Part shown: piece after piece, positions 52,918-63,031 of the stretch
How the letters are laid out: every line of letters begins with the position of its first letter
Numbering within the stretch: the stretch's first letter is position 1
NCBI RefSeq assembly: GCF_011302915.1
Contig: NZ_CP049872.1
Span: 1,860,001 to 1,924,000, forward strand
Reading direction: 5' to 3'
DNA length: 64,000 nucleotides
DNA from: Thermomonas sp. HDW16
GTDB lineage: Bacteria > Pseudomonadota > Gammaproteobacteria > Xanthomonadales > Xanthomonadaceae
The notes under the pieces: generated by a model
Seen by the model: the letters and a program-made list of their open reading frames with translations, nothing else
Database searches by the model: none
Told to the model about the DNA's origin: nothing
Program-made: the position numbers and the translations under genes

Positions 52918-53253
52918 TCAAAGCGAATTGGACTTGTGAAACGATGTTACGTAGAGGTAGTACACACTGCGTGGAGACGGAATGCGGAATTTGATGTACA
53001 GCTGGACTGGCCTAGGCTCTGAAGGGACCTTTTGTGGATTTGTAACGTAGTCATCAAAAGGCTGTTGCTTCTCATAGGAAAGCGATCGGCGGTATTCGCT
53101 GGGGAGGAGCACATTGATGCACTCAATCGCTTCTTCTTTCGATAGACCAAGTTCCTGATAGTCCGCTTCGGCATCCATTGAAAACGTCACCTTGCCGGTG
53201 GCGATGATCTGCCTGACTTCAGCAAGTGCGTATAGTGGGCCCGCGTGTTCCAT
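52918..53253 (-). CDS. mqsR: MqsR-family mRNA interferase toxin
   Basis: 111 residues with the MqsR fold (RelE-like). The C-terminal part aligns with E. coli MqsR: YRRSLSYEKQQPFDDYV, QLYIKFRI (catalytic Tyr) and SFHK (catalytic Lys). MqsR cleaves mRNA at GCU or related sites. First gene of the mqsR-mqsA-chaperone operon, a toxin-first order typical of MqsRA. The island is clearly lower in GC than its surroundings. Confidence 0.85.
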   Translation of the reverse strand: MEHAGPLYALAEVRQIIATGKVTFSMDAEADYQELGLSKEEAIECINVLLPSEYRRSLSYEKQQPFDDYVTNPQKVPSEPRPVQLYIKFRIPSPRSVYYLYVTSFHKSNSL

Positions 53254-53258
53254 TAATC

Positions 53259-53271
53259 AACCATCATGGTT
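53259..53271. promoter_or_regulatory. Palindromic candidate MqsA operator
   Basis: Perfect palindrome AACCAT-C-ATGGTT, 5 nt upstream of the mqsR ATG. It fits AACC-N5-GGTT, the spacing of the known E. coli mqsRA operator (AACCT-TTT-AGGTT). It likely mediates autorepression by MqsA; the promoter itself was not located with confidence. Confidence 0.65.
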
Positions 53272-53553
53272 AGATAAGGCAATAGGTCGAAAGACATGGT
53301 CTTTACAAATCAATGAGTTACAGATGCGCCATGGCTCGAGACCTGAACGAACTGAGTCTGGGGTCACGATTCAGTGTTGGCAAGGCTTGGTAGGTAGGTA
53401 ACCGCCCACAACCAAACGCTCGCCTACTAGCCCACATAAGCCCAACTCGAAGCGATCCTCACTAGCGAACCTGAGCTAGCCAGTGCTAGGTCTCGACTCC
53501 CGCGCAGCAGACAGGCTTGCGTCCATCGAAGGCGCAACAAGAACTCAATGCAC
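53272..53553. other. Intergenic region between the TAC operon and icmF
   Basis: 282 nt with no gene seen. It should hold the leftward promoter of mqsRAC. Includes a GGTA-rich stretch (53389-53402). GC is lower than in the chromosomal background. Confidence 0.5.
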
Positions 53554-56500
53554 CTACATATTCCTTCGATACTCCCCACCCACATCGTACAACGCATGAC
53601 TAATCTGCCCCAAGCTATGCGTCTTAACCGCCTCCATCAACGCCGCAAACACATTCCTGCGATCCCGCGCCGTCTGCTGCAGATACCCCAGCCCGTGACC
53701 ATCATGAACCTCGGGCTCGACAACTTCATCCGCATCCGCCATATGCGAGTGCTCGGTCTCCCCTGACGGCGCCAGCGCATTCCGCGCCTTCTGCCAGTTC
53801 GCCACATTCGCGATCTGCTGCCCTTTCTCTTCTTCCGTCGAGCGGATCAGCTCGATCTCGGTAGCAATCTCGCCGCCGTGCTCCTTCGGCAGGAAGGTGT
53901 TGACGCCCACCAGCGGCAGGCTGCCGTCGTGCTTCTTGTGCTCGTAGTACAGCGACTCTTCCTGGATCTTGCCGCGCTGGTACATGGTGTCCATCGCGCC
54001 CAGCACGCCGCCGCGCTCGCTGATGGCCTCGAACTCCTTGTAAACCGCTTCCTCCACCAGGTCGGTAAGGTAGTCCACGGCGAAGCTGCCCTGCCAGGGG
54101 TTCTCGATGAAGTTGAGCCCCAGTTCCTTGTTGATGATCATCTGGATGGCCACCGCGCGACGCACGCTTTCCTCGGTGGGCGTGGTGATGGCTTCGTCGT
54201 AGGCGTTGGTGTGCAGGCTGTTGCAGTTGTCGAACAGCGCATACAGCGCCTGCAGCGTGGTGCGGATGTCGTTGAACTGGATCTCCTGCGCGTGCAGGGA
54301 ACGGCCGCTGGTCTGGATGTGGTACTTCATCATCTGGCTGCGGCTGGACGCGCCGTAGCGCTCGCGCATGGCGCGCGCCCAGATGCGGCGGGCCACGCGG
54401 CCGATCACGGTGTACTCCGGGTCCATGCCGTTGCTGAAGAAGAACGACAGGTTGGGCGCGAAGTCGTCGATCTGCATGCCGCGCGCCAGGTAGTACTCCA
54501 CGATCGTAAAACCATTACTCAGGGTGAAGGCGAGCTGGCTGATCGGGTTCGCCCCGGCCTCGGCGATGTGGTAGCCGGAGATGCTGACCGAATAGAAATT
54601 GCGGACGCCGTGGTCCACGAAGTATTGCTGGATGTCGCCCATCATCCGCAGCGCGAACTCGGTGCTGAAGATGCAGGTGTTCTGCGCCTGGTCCTCCTTC
54701 AGGATGTCCGCCTGCACGGTGCCGCGCACGGTGCGCAGCGTTTCCGCCTTGATGCGCGCGTAGGTCTCGGCATCGACCAGCTGGTCGCCGGACACGCCGA
54801 GCAGGCCGAGGCCGAGGCCGTTGTTGGTCGGCGGCAGTTCGCCCGAATATTGCGGGCGCACGTGCCCCTTGAAGAGTTCGTCCAGCTTCGCCTGCGCGGC
54901 GGCCCAGCGGGCGTCGTCGGCCTTCAGGTATTTCTCCACCTGCTGGTCGATGGCGCAGTTCATGAACATCGCCAGGATCATCGGCGCCGGGCCGTTGATG
55001 GTCATCGACACGCTGGTGCTGGGCGCGCACAGGTCGAAGCCGGAGTACAGCTTCTTCATGTCGTCCAGGGTGGGGATGTTGACCCCGGAGTTGCCGATCT
55101 TGCCGTAGATGTCCGGGCGCGGCGCCGGGTCTTCGCCGTACAGGGTCACGCTGTCAAAGGCGGTGGACAGGCGTGCGGCAGGCTGGCCGACGCTGAGGTA
55201 ATGGAAGCGGCGGTTGGTGCGCTCCGGCGTGCCCTCGCCCGCGAACATGCGGATCGGGTCTTCGCCTGTGCGGCGGTACGGATACACGCCGCCGGTGTAC
55301 GGGTAGCTGCCCGGCAGGTTTTCCTTGCCGAGGAAAGTCAGCAGCTCGCCCCAGCTCTTGTAGGTGGGCGCGGCGATCTTCGGAATCGGCTGGTGGCTGA
55401 GCGAGGTGCGGTAGTTGTCGACGCGGATGGTCTTGTCGCGGACCTGGTATTCGGTGACTTCGTCGGTGATCGACTTCAGCCGCGCCGGCCATTCGCGCAG
55501 CAGCTTGAGCGAATCGTTGCCGAGCGATTGCACGGCGTCGTTGTAGCGCTGGCGCAGGGTGAGCAGGCTGCGGTCGCCGTCTTCGGTGAGGGCATCGCCC
55601 GCGTACAAGTCAAGCTGCATCGGCAACGCGGCATCGCCCAGTTCCTGCAAGGCCTGCCACAGCGACTGCGCGCGGTCGGCGATCTCCGCCTGGGTCTCGA
55701 TGCGGCGGTTGATGGCGCGGCCCTGCTCGGCGATCTCGGCCAGGTAGCGCACGCGGCTGCCGGGGATCAGCACGGTGGCGCGCGGTTCCTTGAGGCTGGT
55801 GTCGAGGCCGGGCGTCCACGCCACGCCGACTTTCTCGCGCAGCAGGCGGCACAGGTTGGCGAACATCCAGCTGATGCCGGGGTCGTTGAACTGGCTGGCG
55901 ATGGTGGGATACACCGGCACGTCCGCATCCGCGGTCTGGAACGCGACGCGGTTGCGCTTCCACTGCTTGCGGATGTCGCGCAGCGCGTCCTCGGCGCCGC
56001 GCTTGTCGTACTTGTTGAGCACGATGAGCTCGGCGAAGTCGATCATGTCGATCTTCTCGAGCTGCGATGCCGCGCCGTAGTCGCTGGTCATCACGTACAT
56101 CGGGAAATCGACCAGGTCGACGATCTCCGAATCGCTCTGGCCGATGCCGGCGGTTTCCACGATGACGAGGTCATAGCCCAGCGACTTGAGGAAGCCGATG
56201 CAGTCCTTGAGTACCGCGTTGGTCGCCACGTTCTGCCGGCGCGTGGCCATCGAGCGCATGTACACGCGATGGCTGCGCAGCGAGTTCATGCGGATGCGGT
56301 CGCCGAGCAGCGCGCCACCGGTGCGGCGGCGGGTGGGATCGACGCTGATCACCGCGATATGCATCTTCGGGAAGCTGGCGAGGAAGCGGTTGAGCAGTTC
56401 GTCGGTCACCGAGGACTTGCCGGCGCCGCCGGTACCGGTGATGCCGATGACCGGGGTCTTGCCGCCGGCCAGTTGCCACTCCTTGCGCAGGCGCGAGAGT

Positions 56501-57090
56501 TCGGCGTCGCCGTAGTCGCCGTCTTCGAGCGCGGACAGCACGCGGCCGATGGCGATTTCGTCGGAAAAGGTGTCAGGGACACTTTCTCCAAGTGCTTTTT
56601 GCGCTGACTGCTTCGAGCCGGGAAATTGTCCCTGACACCTTTTCCCGGCGCGCGCGACCACGTCCTCGATCATCTCCACCAGCCCCATCTTCATGCCGTC
56701 GTTGGGGTGGTAGATGCGTTCGACGCCGTAGGCTTCGAGCTCGCGGATTTCCTCCGGCGTGATGGTGCCGCCGCCGCCGGCGAACACCTTGATGTGCGGG
56801 GCGCCGCGCTCCTTGAGCATGTCGACCATGTACTTCAGGTACTCGACGTGGCCGCCCTGGTAGGACGACAGCGCGATGCCGTCGGCGTCTTCCTGCAACG
56901 CGGCGCGCACGACATCTTCGACCGAACGGTTATGGCCCAGGTGCACCACTTCCGCGCCCTGCGCCTGGATCAGCCGGCGCATGATGTTGATCGCGGCATC
57001 ATGGCCGTCGAACAGGCTGGCGGCGGTGACGAAGCGCAGCGGGGTGGAGTCGTGTTGCTGCTGCGGGAGGGTTTCGGCGGGGGTGCTCAT
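53554..57090 (-). CDS. icmF: Fused isobutyryl-CoA mutase IcmF
   Basis: 1178 residues. Order: B12-binding domain ([23 protein letters not shown], residues 20-145), a MeaB-like G-protein chaperone domain (P-loop GTGGAGKSS about 219-227, NKYDKRG), a linker and the mutase TIM barrel. It interconverts isobutyryl- and n-butyryl-CoA and can take isovaleryl-CoA. Residues about 150-176 come from an in-frame 81-nt palindromic insertion. Start [10 protein letters not shown] at 57090. Fits branched-chain acid catabolism with leucine dehydrogenase nearby. Confidence 0.92.
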   Translation of the reverse strand: MSTPAETLPQQQHDSTPLRFVTAASLFDGHDAAINIMRRLIQAQGAEVVHLGHNRSVEDVVRAALQEDADGIALSSYQGGHVEYLKYMVDMLKERGAPHIKVFAGGGGTITPEEIRELEAYGVERIYHPNDGMKMGLVEMIEDVVARAGKRCQGQFPGSKQSAQKALGESVPDTFSDEIAIGRVLSALEDGDYGDAELSRLRKEWQLAGGKTPVIGITGTGGAGKSSVTDELLNRFLASFPKMHIAVISVDPTRRRTGGALLGDRIRMNSLRSHRVYMRSMATRRQNVATNAVLKDCIGFLKSLGYDLVIVETAGIGQSDSEIVDLVDFPMYVMTSDYGAASQLEKIDMIDFAELIVLNKYDKRGAEDALRDIRKQWKRNRVAFQTADADVPVYPTIASQFNDPGISWMFANLCRLLREKVGVAWTPGLDTSLKEPRATVLIPGSRVRYLAEIAEQGRAINRRIETQAEIADRAQSLWQALQELGDAALPMQLDLYAGDALTEDGDRSLLTLRQRYNDAVQSLGNDSLKLLREWPARLKSITDEVTEYQVRDKTIRVDNYRTSLSHQPIPKIAAPTYKSWGELLTFLGKENLPGSYPYTGGVYPYRRTGEDPIRMFAGEGTPERTNRRFHYLSVGQPAARLSTAFDSVTLYGEDPAPRPDIYGKIGNSGVNIPTLDDMKKLYSGFDLCAPSTSVSMTINGPAPMILAMFMNCAIDQQVEKYLKADDARWAAAQAKLDELFKGHVRPQYSGELPPTNNGLGLGLLGVSGDQLVDAETYARIKAETLRTVRGTVQADILKEDQAQNTCIFSTEFALRMMGDIQQYFVDHGVRNFYSVSISGYHIAEAGANPISQLAFTLSNGFTIVEYYLARGMQIDDFAPNLSFFFSNGMDPEYTVIGRVARRIWARAMRERYGASSRSQMMKYHIQTSGRSLHAQEIQFNDIRTTLQALYALFDNCNSLHTNAYDEAITTPTEESVRRAVAIQMIINKELGLNFIENPWQGSFAVDYLTDLVEEAVYKEFEAISERGGVLGAMDTMYQRGKIQEESLYYEHKKHDGSLPLVGVNTFLPKEHGGEIATEIELIRSTEEEKGQQIANVANWQKARNALAPSGETEHSHMADADEVVEPEVHDGHGLGYLQQTARDRRNVFAALMEAVKTHSLGQISHALYDVGGEYRRNM
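56564..56644. repeat. 81-nt palindromic RAYT-type element inside icmF
   Basis: Perfect 18-nt inverted repeat GAAAAGGTGTCAGGGACA (56564-56581) / complement (56627-56644) around a 45-nt loop. Total 81 nt, 27 codons, keeping the icmF frame and adding no stop. The core GGTGTCAGGGACA is the same as the repeats around the RAYT at 50923-51621. Confidence 0.88.
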
Positions 57091-57177
57091 GGGGCGCATC
57101 CACAACATTTCAGGTGACCCATGATTGTACCGCGCGGGTTAGGATCGCCCGGACGCCACCGTATTCGCCGCATATCG

Positions 57178-58740
57178 ATGACCCGGCTGAAGACCATCAT
57201 GCTGTCCACTGCCCTCATCCTGCTGGCCGCGCTCGTGATCGGCGTGCTGTTGGCCGACCGGTTGATGCCGAAGGGCACCGGAGCACCCTCGCACGCGTTG
57301 CCGGTGCAGGCCGATGCCACCGAATGGGACCGCGTGCTGGTGCCGATGCTCGCGCAGCATCCGGGGCAGACCGGCACCATCCTGGTCAACGACGGACTGG
57401 AAGCCTTCGCCGCGCGCGCCCTATCCACTCGCGGCGCCGGCCGCAGCCTGGACCTGCAGTACTACATGTGGCACGACGACCTGACCGGCCGCCTGCTGGC
57501 GCTGGAAGTCTGGCGCGCAGCCGAACGCGGCGTGCGCGTGCGCATGCTGCTGGACGACATGAACGCCCACGGGCTGGATCAGCAGATGCTGGCGCTGGAC
57601 GCGCATCCGAACGTCGAGATCCGCATCTACAACCCGTTCCGCAACCGCACCGGCGTGCGTCGCCTGATGGAAACGCTGATCCGCGCGTTCCGGGTCAACC
57701 ACCGCATGCACAACAAGGCGTGGATCGTGGATGGCCGCGTCGCCGTGGTGGGCGGTCGCAATATCGGCAAGGAGTATTTCGATGCCGCCACCGACACCAA
57801 TTTCCGCGACCTGGACGTGGTGATGATGGGGCCGGCGGTGGCCGGGGCTAGCGAGGTGTTCGATCGTTACTGGAACAGCAACGCAGTGGTGCCGATCGGC
57901 GAACTCGGCGAGAAGGACGAGACACAGTTGAAGGGACTGGTTGCTGCCGTCGAATCGCATACCGACAGCGCCGAAGCCCAGGTCTACCTGCGCCGCGTGG
58001 AGGCGACCCCGGGCGTGCAGGCCTTCGTGACCCAGCAGCTCAACCCGTTCTGGGTACACGACATCAAGGTCGTTTCCGACCCGCCGCTGAAATGGCGCGA
58101 AGACGACCACAGTGAATGGTTGGCGCATACCCTGGCCAAGGTGGTCGAAGGCGCGCAGCAGCGCGCTGCGCTGATCTCGCCCTACTTCGTGCCCGGGGTC
58201 GATGGCACCGAGATGCTGACCACGCTGGAAGCCAAAGGCGCGAAAGTCGGCGTGGTCACCAATTCGCTGGCGGCCAACGACGTCCCGGCCGTGCATAGCG
58301 GATACGCGCGCTACCGCGAGCCTCTACTGGCGGGAGGCGTGGAACTGCATGAACTGCGTGCGCAGGGACAGGGGCAGACCGCATCGGCCGGATTGTTCGG
58401 CAGCAGCGGTGCCAGCCTGCATACCAAGGCGTTCGTGATCGATGGTCGGCACGGCTTCGTTGGTTCGTTCAACCTGGATCCGCGCTCGGTGGCGCTGAAT
58501 ACCGAGATGGGCGTGCTGTTCGACCATGCGGGTCTGGGCGCGGAACTGCAGGCGGAATACAACCGCCTGGCCGGCCCCGCCTTCAGTTACGTGGTGTACG
58601 AAGACGCCAAGGGCCGCCTGCGCTGGCGCGACGACAGCACCACGCCACCCACCGTGCATACCGGCGAACCGGATGCCAGCGTGTGGCGGCGGATGATCGC
58701 CAGCGTGTTGCGGGTACTCCCGATCGAATCGCAGCTCTAA
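57178..58740 (+). CDS. Phospholipase D / cardiolipin synthase-like protein
   Basis: 520 residues. One N-terminal membrane helix (about 5-26). Two HKD motifs: H178-x-K180...D185 and H415-x-K417...D422, as in phospholipase D superfamily members such as ClsC or YmdC-like enzymes. It probably synthesises cardiolipin or modifies phospholipids. Divergent from icmF across about 90 nt. Start MTRLKTIM chosen because it opens with the membrane helix. Confidence 0.9.
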   Translation: MTRLKTIMLSTALILLAALVIGVLLADRLMPKGTGAPSHALPVQADATEWDRVLVPMLAQHPGQTGTILVNDGLEAFAARALSTRGAGRSLDLQYYMWHDDLTGRLLALEVWRAAERGVRVRMLLDDMNAHGLDQQMLALDAHPNVEIRIYNPFRNRTGVRRLMETLIRAFRVNHRMHNKAWIVDGRVAVVGGRNIGKEYFDAATDTNFRDLDVVMMGPAVAGASEVFDRYWNSNAVVPIGELGEKDETQLKGLVAAVESHTDSAEAQVYLRRVEATPGVQAFVTQQLNPFWVHDIKVVSDPPLKWREDDHSEWLAHTLAKVVEGAQQRAALISPYFVPGVDGTEMLTTLEAKGAKVGVVTNSLAANDVPAVHSGYARYREPLLAGGVELHELRAQGQGQTASAGLFGSSGASLHTKAFVIDGRHGFVGSFNLDPRSVALNTEMGVLFDHAGLGAELQAEYNRLAGPAFSYVVYEDAKGRLRWRDDSTTPPTVHTGEPDASVWRRMIASVLRVLPIESQL

Positions 58741-58759
58741 GGCGGCGCGCCGGCAGGCG

Positions 58760-60745
58760 CTACTTCACTTCATCGAACACGTATTCGTGCTGGCCATCGC
58801 GCACGATCAGCTTGCGCACGCCGTCCTTGTCGGCGCGAATCAGCTGGAAGCCGGCCGCGACCGGATCGATGGTGACGAAGGCCAGGCTGCCGTCGGGCTG
58901 CGGCTGGGTGGCGAGTTCCGACGAGAACGAGCCGACGTCGATATAGGCCTTGCCGTCCTTGCGGGTGACCACGATGTCGCCCAATGCAGCGCTGTGGTAA
59001 CGCGGCGCCAGACCATCCAGCGCAGCCGCATCACCGGGGATCTGCAGCAGCTTGCGGAAGGCATCGAAGGCTTCCTTGTTGGCCTTGGCGTTGGCATCGG
59101 CGGTCGCCTGCGCCTGCGCTTCGCCATCGAACATCAGTTCGGTCAGCCGGCGCTTGAACGGACCACGCAGGTACACGCCCTCGTCGGCATTGGTCAGGAT
59201 CACCGCACCGACCTTCTGCTCCGGCCACCACATCATGTTGGAATGGAAGCCGCCCATGTCGCCGCCGTGATCGATCACAGTGACGCCGTCGCTCTTGTCC
59301 ACCATCAGCGCCATCGCGTAGTCCTTGCCCACGCCCAGCGAGATCTGCGGCTCGCGCCGCTGCATCAATGCGGCCTCGCCGATGTAGCGGGTGCCATCCG
59401 GCAGCACGCCACGGTCGATCTCCATCTGCACGTACTTGAGCAGGTCGTTGACCGTGCCCCAGGCCGCGCCGGCCGGGCGCGAGGCCACGATGGTGTCGTT
59501 CAGGCCCATGCCCATCACTTCGACCTTGTGGTCGATATCGTAGCCATGCGGCGCGGCGTAGTTGCCGGTCTGCGCCTTGGCGTAGTCGAAGGTGGTGTTG
59601 CGCATCCCGAGCGGATCGAACACCAGCGCCTGCATCGCCTTGTCATAGCCTGCGCCGAGCTCACTGCCCGGATACGCCACCTGCCCACCGATGTAGCCGG
59701 CGGCGGCGGCCATCGGGTTCGAATACTGGAACAGTTCGCCGAACCCGCTGGTGGGTTGCATCGTGCCGAGCGTGGTCATGACCGTCTCCGGCGTCTGTTT
59801 CTCGCCTTCGAACAGCCATTCGTAATCCTGGCGTGGCAAGCCGGTGCAGGCGCAAATCAGGTGCTTGACCAGTACCTTGTCCGTGGTGGCGGCATCGCCC
59901 AGCTTGAACGCGGGGTACACATCCTCGGCGCGCGCGTTCCAGTCCAGCTTGCCGGCATCCACCAGTTTGGCCAGCATCAGCGTGGTCAGCGCCTTGGTGT
60001 TGGAGGCGATCATGAAGCGGGTGTCGCCATCCACCGGGGCCGGCTTGCCGAGTTCGCGCACGCCGAAGCCGCGCGACATCACCACCTTGCCGTCCTGCAC
60101 GATGCCGACCGCAACGCCAGGCACATTGAACTCCTTGCGCATCGATTCGACGAAATCCGCCACCGTCTGCAGGCGGGCGGCGTCAAGCTTGTGAGCGGTG
60201 CGACCGGCGAAGGTCTCGCGCGCGTAGCCGGCAGGCTGGAAACGCTGGCCCATCTTGCCGAACTGCGAGCCACGCTTCTCGGCGATGGCCTGATCCACAT
60301 CGACCAACACCACCGTCCACGCCTTGCCTTTGCGATAGGCACTGGCATTGATGACGCGCTTGGCGTTGGCCGGGATGTCGTAATCGTAGAAGCGGCGCTG
60401 TTCCCAGCCGTCGCGCGGGGCTGCATCGGTGGCGAGCAGAAACTTGGGCGCCATGCCCAGCACCTTCCACGCCTCTGCGACTGCTTCATCAGGTGTGGTG
60501 GCAACGGCGTCGACCATCACCGTGCGCGATCCATCGGCCTCCGGCGGCGTGACGATCACCGCATTCCCTTGCACCGTCTTGCCCCAGCCAGCCGGCAGCA
60601 GGAAAGTGGCGCGACCGCCGGCCGTGGTCACCGTTGTCTCGGCGGCGGCAGGCGTTGCTTGCGGATCAGAAGCAAACACGACGGGCGCGGCCAGCGAACA
60701 TGACAGGGCGATGGCCAGCGCGGCCTTGTTCAACACATGATGCAT
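58760..60745 (-). CDS. Serine hydrolase (beta-lactamase class C-like), exported
   Basis: 661 residues. Signal peptide 1-24 (VFAS). An N-terminal domain of about 200 residues precedes a class C beta-lactamase/DD-peptidase-like domain with SNTK (SxxK), YSN and the later HGG (equivalent to KTG). A C-terminal ~100-residue domain closes the protein. Such proteins are usually D-amino-acid peptidases or esterases rather than resistance enzymes; substrate unknown. Confidence 0.87.
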   Translation of the reverse strand: MHHVLNKAALAIALSCSLAAPVVFASDPQATPAAAETTVTTAGGRATFLLPAGWGKTVQGNAVIVTPPEADGSRTVMVDAVATTPDEAVAEAWKVLGMAPKFLLATDAAPRDGWEQRRFYDYDIPANAKRVINASAYRKGKAWTVVLVDVDQAIAEKRGSQFGKMGQRFQPAGYARETFAGRTAHKLDAARLQTVADFVESMRKEFNVPGVAVGIVQDGKVVMSRGFGVRELGKPAPVDGDTRFMIASNTKALTTLMLAKLVDAGKLDWNARAEDVYPAFKLGDAATTDKVLVKHLICACTGLPRQDYEWLFEGEKQTPETVMTTLGTMQPTSGFGELFQYSNPMAAAAGYIGGQVAYPGSELGAGYDKAMQALVFDPLGMRNTTFDYAKAQTGNYAAPHGYDIDHKVEVMGMGLNDTIVASRPAGAAWGTVNDLLKYVQMEIDRGVLPDGTRYIGEAALMQRREPQISLGVGKDYAMALMVDKSDGVTVIDHGGDMGGFHSNMMWWPEQKVGAVILTNADEGVYLRGPFKRRLTELMFDGEAQAQATADANAKANKEAFDAFRKLLQIPGDAAALDGLAPRYHSAALGDIVVTRKDGKAYIDVGSFSSELATQPQPDGSLAFVTIDPVAAGFQLIRADKDGVRKLIVRDGQHEYVFDEVK

Positions 60746-60874
60746 GGCGAGTCTCCGGGCGTTGTCGTGCCGTGCATGTAGGCCAGGCACTACAAGGGAA
60801 TAACGCGGGCCGGCTCGCGCTTCGGCCAGGCGACACGTGGCAAGCTGTGCACTCCTGCCCGATTGCCGACCGCC

Positions 60875-61681
60875 ATGCTGCGTACCGCCATCGCCCTGCC
60901 CCTGCTCGCCCTTCTGTCCGCCTGCAGCCACACGCCAGCTGCGTCATCGCCGCACGTGTTGCTGCTCGGTGAAGTCCACGACAACGCCATCGGCCATGCC
61001 GAACGCGCCGCCCTGCTGCGCGAACGCATCGACGCCGGCTGGCGGCCGGTGATCGCGATGGAACAGTTCGATACCGGCCAACAAGCCGCGCTGGATGCGG
61101 CGATGCGCGACTGTGCGGATGCCGATTGCGTGGTGGCGAAAGTCGCGCCCGCGAAGTCCAGCTGGACGTGGGACTACTACAAGCCGGTGGTCGCGCTGGC
61201 GCTGGATCGCGAATTGCCGCTGCTGGCGGCCAACCTCTCGCGCAGCGATGCCTCGAAGATCGTCAAAGGCGGTTTCGCCGCAGCGCTGCCGGCCGAGCTC
61301 ATCGCGCGCTACCAGCTGGACACCCTGCCCGCGCCATTGCTCGCGGCGCAGGCCACCGAAGTGCGCGACAGTCATTGCGGCATGCTGCCGGAGGCGATGG
61401 TGGAACCGATGGCCAAGGCGCAAATCGCCCGCGACGTGATGATGGCGGACACGATGCGCACGCATGCCACCGATGGCATCGTGCTGATCGCCGGCAATGG
61501 GCATGTACGTGGGGACATCGGCGTGCCGTTCTGGCTGCGGCGGGATGGATTGGCGCCGCAGGCCGTCGGTTTCCTGGAACCGGGCACGGATGCGGCCGGC
61601 TTCGACATCGCGCGCCGCATTCCACCCGCGGAGCGCCCGGATCCGTGCGCGCAGTTCAAGGCCCCCAAGCCCGTTGGATAG
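60875..61681 (+). CDS. ChaN-family haem-binding lipoprotein
   Basis: 268 residues. Lipobox LLSAC puts the acylated Cys at residue 17. The ChaN domain motifs are LLGEVHDN near residue 31 and the later IAGNGHVRGDIGVPFWL; the fold binds haem in known relatives and is linked to iron uptake. The ATG at 60875 is preferred over a TTG four codons upstream. Divergent from the serine hydrolase gene. Confidence 0.88.
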   Translation: MLRTAIALPLLALLSACSHTPAASSPHVLLLGEVHDNAIGHAERAALLRERIDAGWRPVIAMEQFDTGQQAALDAAMRDCADADCVVAKVAPAKSSWTWDYYKPVVALALDRELPLLAANLSRSDASKIVKGGFAAALPAELIARYQLDTLPAPLLAAQATEVRDSHCGMLPEAMVEPMAKAQIARDVMMADTMRTHATDGIVLIAGNGHVRGDIGVPFWLRRDGLAPQAVGFLEPGTDAAGFDIARRIPPAERPDPCAQFKAPKPVG

Positions 61682-61701
61682 GAACCGTACCTAGGCGTAT
61701 T

Positions 61702-61731
61702 CAAGTCCCGTCACGGCCGATGGCTTAGAAT
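61702..61731 (+). promoter_or_regulatory. Weak candidate promoter for the leucine dehydrogenase gene
   Basis: TAGAAT at 61726-61731 resembles a -10 box 115 nt before the start; the -35 (CAAGTC, 61702-61707, spacer 18) is poor. Low confidence. Confidence 0.3.
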
Positions 61732-61846
61732 GCGCGCCCTGCATCCGCGGCCATGCCGCCCCAGATGCGGATCCAGTCGATTCCATTTCCTCACTTTGCC
61801 GTCGGCGCCACCGCATTCGCGCGCGGTTCCGGCCGGAGTTTTCGCA

Positions 61847-62947
61847 ATGATTTTCGAGACGCTCGACACCTACGGCCATGAACAGGTCGTGTTCTGCCAC
61901 AACAAGGATGCTGGCCTGAAGGCGATCATCGCCATCCACAACACCACCCTGGGCCCGGCCCTGGGCGGTACCCGCATGTGGCCGTACAAGAGCGAACAGG
62001 AAGCCCTGAACGACGTGCTGCGCCTGAGCCGCGGCATGACCTACAAGAACGCAGTCGCTGGCCTCGATATCGGCGGTGGGAAGGCTGTGATCATCGGCAA
62101 CCCGGCCACCGACAAATCCGAGGCGCTGTTCCGCGCGTTCGGCAAGTTCGTGGATTCCCTCGGCGGCCGCTACATCACCGCCGAGGACGTCGGCATCGAC
62201 GTCAACGACATGGAATACGTGTACCGCGAGACCGAATACGTGACCGGCGTGCACCAGGTGCATGGCGGCTCCGGCGACCCCTCGCCGTTCACCGCCTACG
62301 GCACCCTGCAGGGCCTGATGGCCACCCTCAACACCAAGTTCGGCGACGAGGAAGTCGGCAAGTATTCCTATGCCGTGCAGGGCCTGGGCCACGTCGGCAT
62401 GGAGTTCGTGAAGCTGCTGAAGGAACGCGGCGCCAAGATCTTCGTCACCGACATCAACCAGGGCCTGATCGACAAGGCCGTGTCCGAGTACGGCGCCGAA
62501 GCCGTGGGCCTGGACGAGATCTACGACGTGCCCGCCGACGTGTATTCGCCCTGCGCGCTGGGCGGCACCGTCAACGAGCAGACCCTGCCGCGCCTGAAGG
62601 CGAAGGTGATCTGCGGCGCGGCCAACAACCAGCTGGCCAACAACGCGATCGGCGATGAAGTCACCAAGCGCGGCATCCTGTATGCGCCGGACTACGCGGT
62701 GAACGCCGGTGGCGTGATGAACGTGGCGCTGGAGCTCGACGGCTACAACCGCGAGCGCGCGATGCGCATGATGCGGACGATCTACCACAACCTGCATCGC
62801 ATCTACGAAATCTCCGAGCGCGACGGCATCCCGACCTACATGGCCGCCGATCGGCTGGCCGAGGAGCGCATCAGCGCCATCGGCAAGCTCAAGCTGCCGC
62901 TGGGCCGCGGTGCGCCGCGCTTCCAGGGCCGAATTCGCGGGCATTGA
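61847..62947 (+). CDS. Leucine dehydrogenase (Glu/Leu/Phe/Val family)
   Basis: 366 residues, typical for leucine/valine dehydrogenase. The catalytic Lys lies in GGGKAVIIG, the substrate-binding Lys in SRGMTYKNAVAG, and the NAD-binding GLGHVG at about 182-187. It oxidatively deaminates branched-chain amino acids to 2-keto acids, the first step of leucine catabolism. The next gene is an isovaleryl-CoA dehydrogenase, a later step of the same pathway. RBS CCGGAG; a strong terminator follows. Confidence 0.92.
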   Translation: MIFETLDTYGHEQVVFCHNKDAGLKAIIAIHNTTLGPALGGTRMWPYKSEQEALNDVLRLSRGMTYKNAVAGLDIGGGKAVIIGNPATDKSEALFRAFGKFVDSLGGRYITAEDVGIDVNDMEYVYRETEYVTGVHQVHGGSGDPSPFTAYGTLQGLMATLNTKFGDEEVGKYSYAVQGLGHVGMEFVKLLKERGAKIFVTDINQGLIDKAVSEYGAEAVGLDEIYDVPADVYSPCALGGTVNEQTLPRLKAKVICGAANNQLANNAIGDEVTKRGILYAPDYAVNAGGVMNVALELDGYNRERAMRMMRTIYHNLHRIYEISERDGIPTYMAADRLAEERISAIGKLKLPLGRGAPRFQGRIRGH

Positions 62948-62979
62948 TCCGGCGTTCGCGCAGCGATAGGCGATAATTG

Positions 62980-63010
62980 GACGGGGCTTCGCGCCCCGTC
63001 CTTCGTTTTC
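62980..63010 (+). terminator. Rho-independent terminator after leucine dehydrogenase
   Basis: Perfect 8-bp stem GACGGGGC / GCCCCGTC with loop TTCGC, followed by CTTCGTTTTC. It lies 33 nt past the leucine dehydrogenase stop and just before the acyl-CoA dehydrogenase gene, so the two have separate messages or partial read-through. Confidence 0.75.
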
Positions 63011-63031
63011 ACGAGATACAGGTTGAATTGC

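Noticed and set aside
53878..56607. Long open frame (909 codons) on the + strand opposite icmF
   Set aside because: Antisense shadow of a GC-rich gene with strong third-position bias; its product is His/Arg/Val-rich without domains, while icmF on the other strand has all expected motifs.
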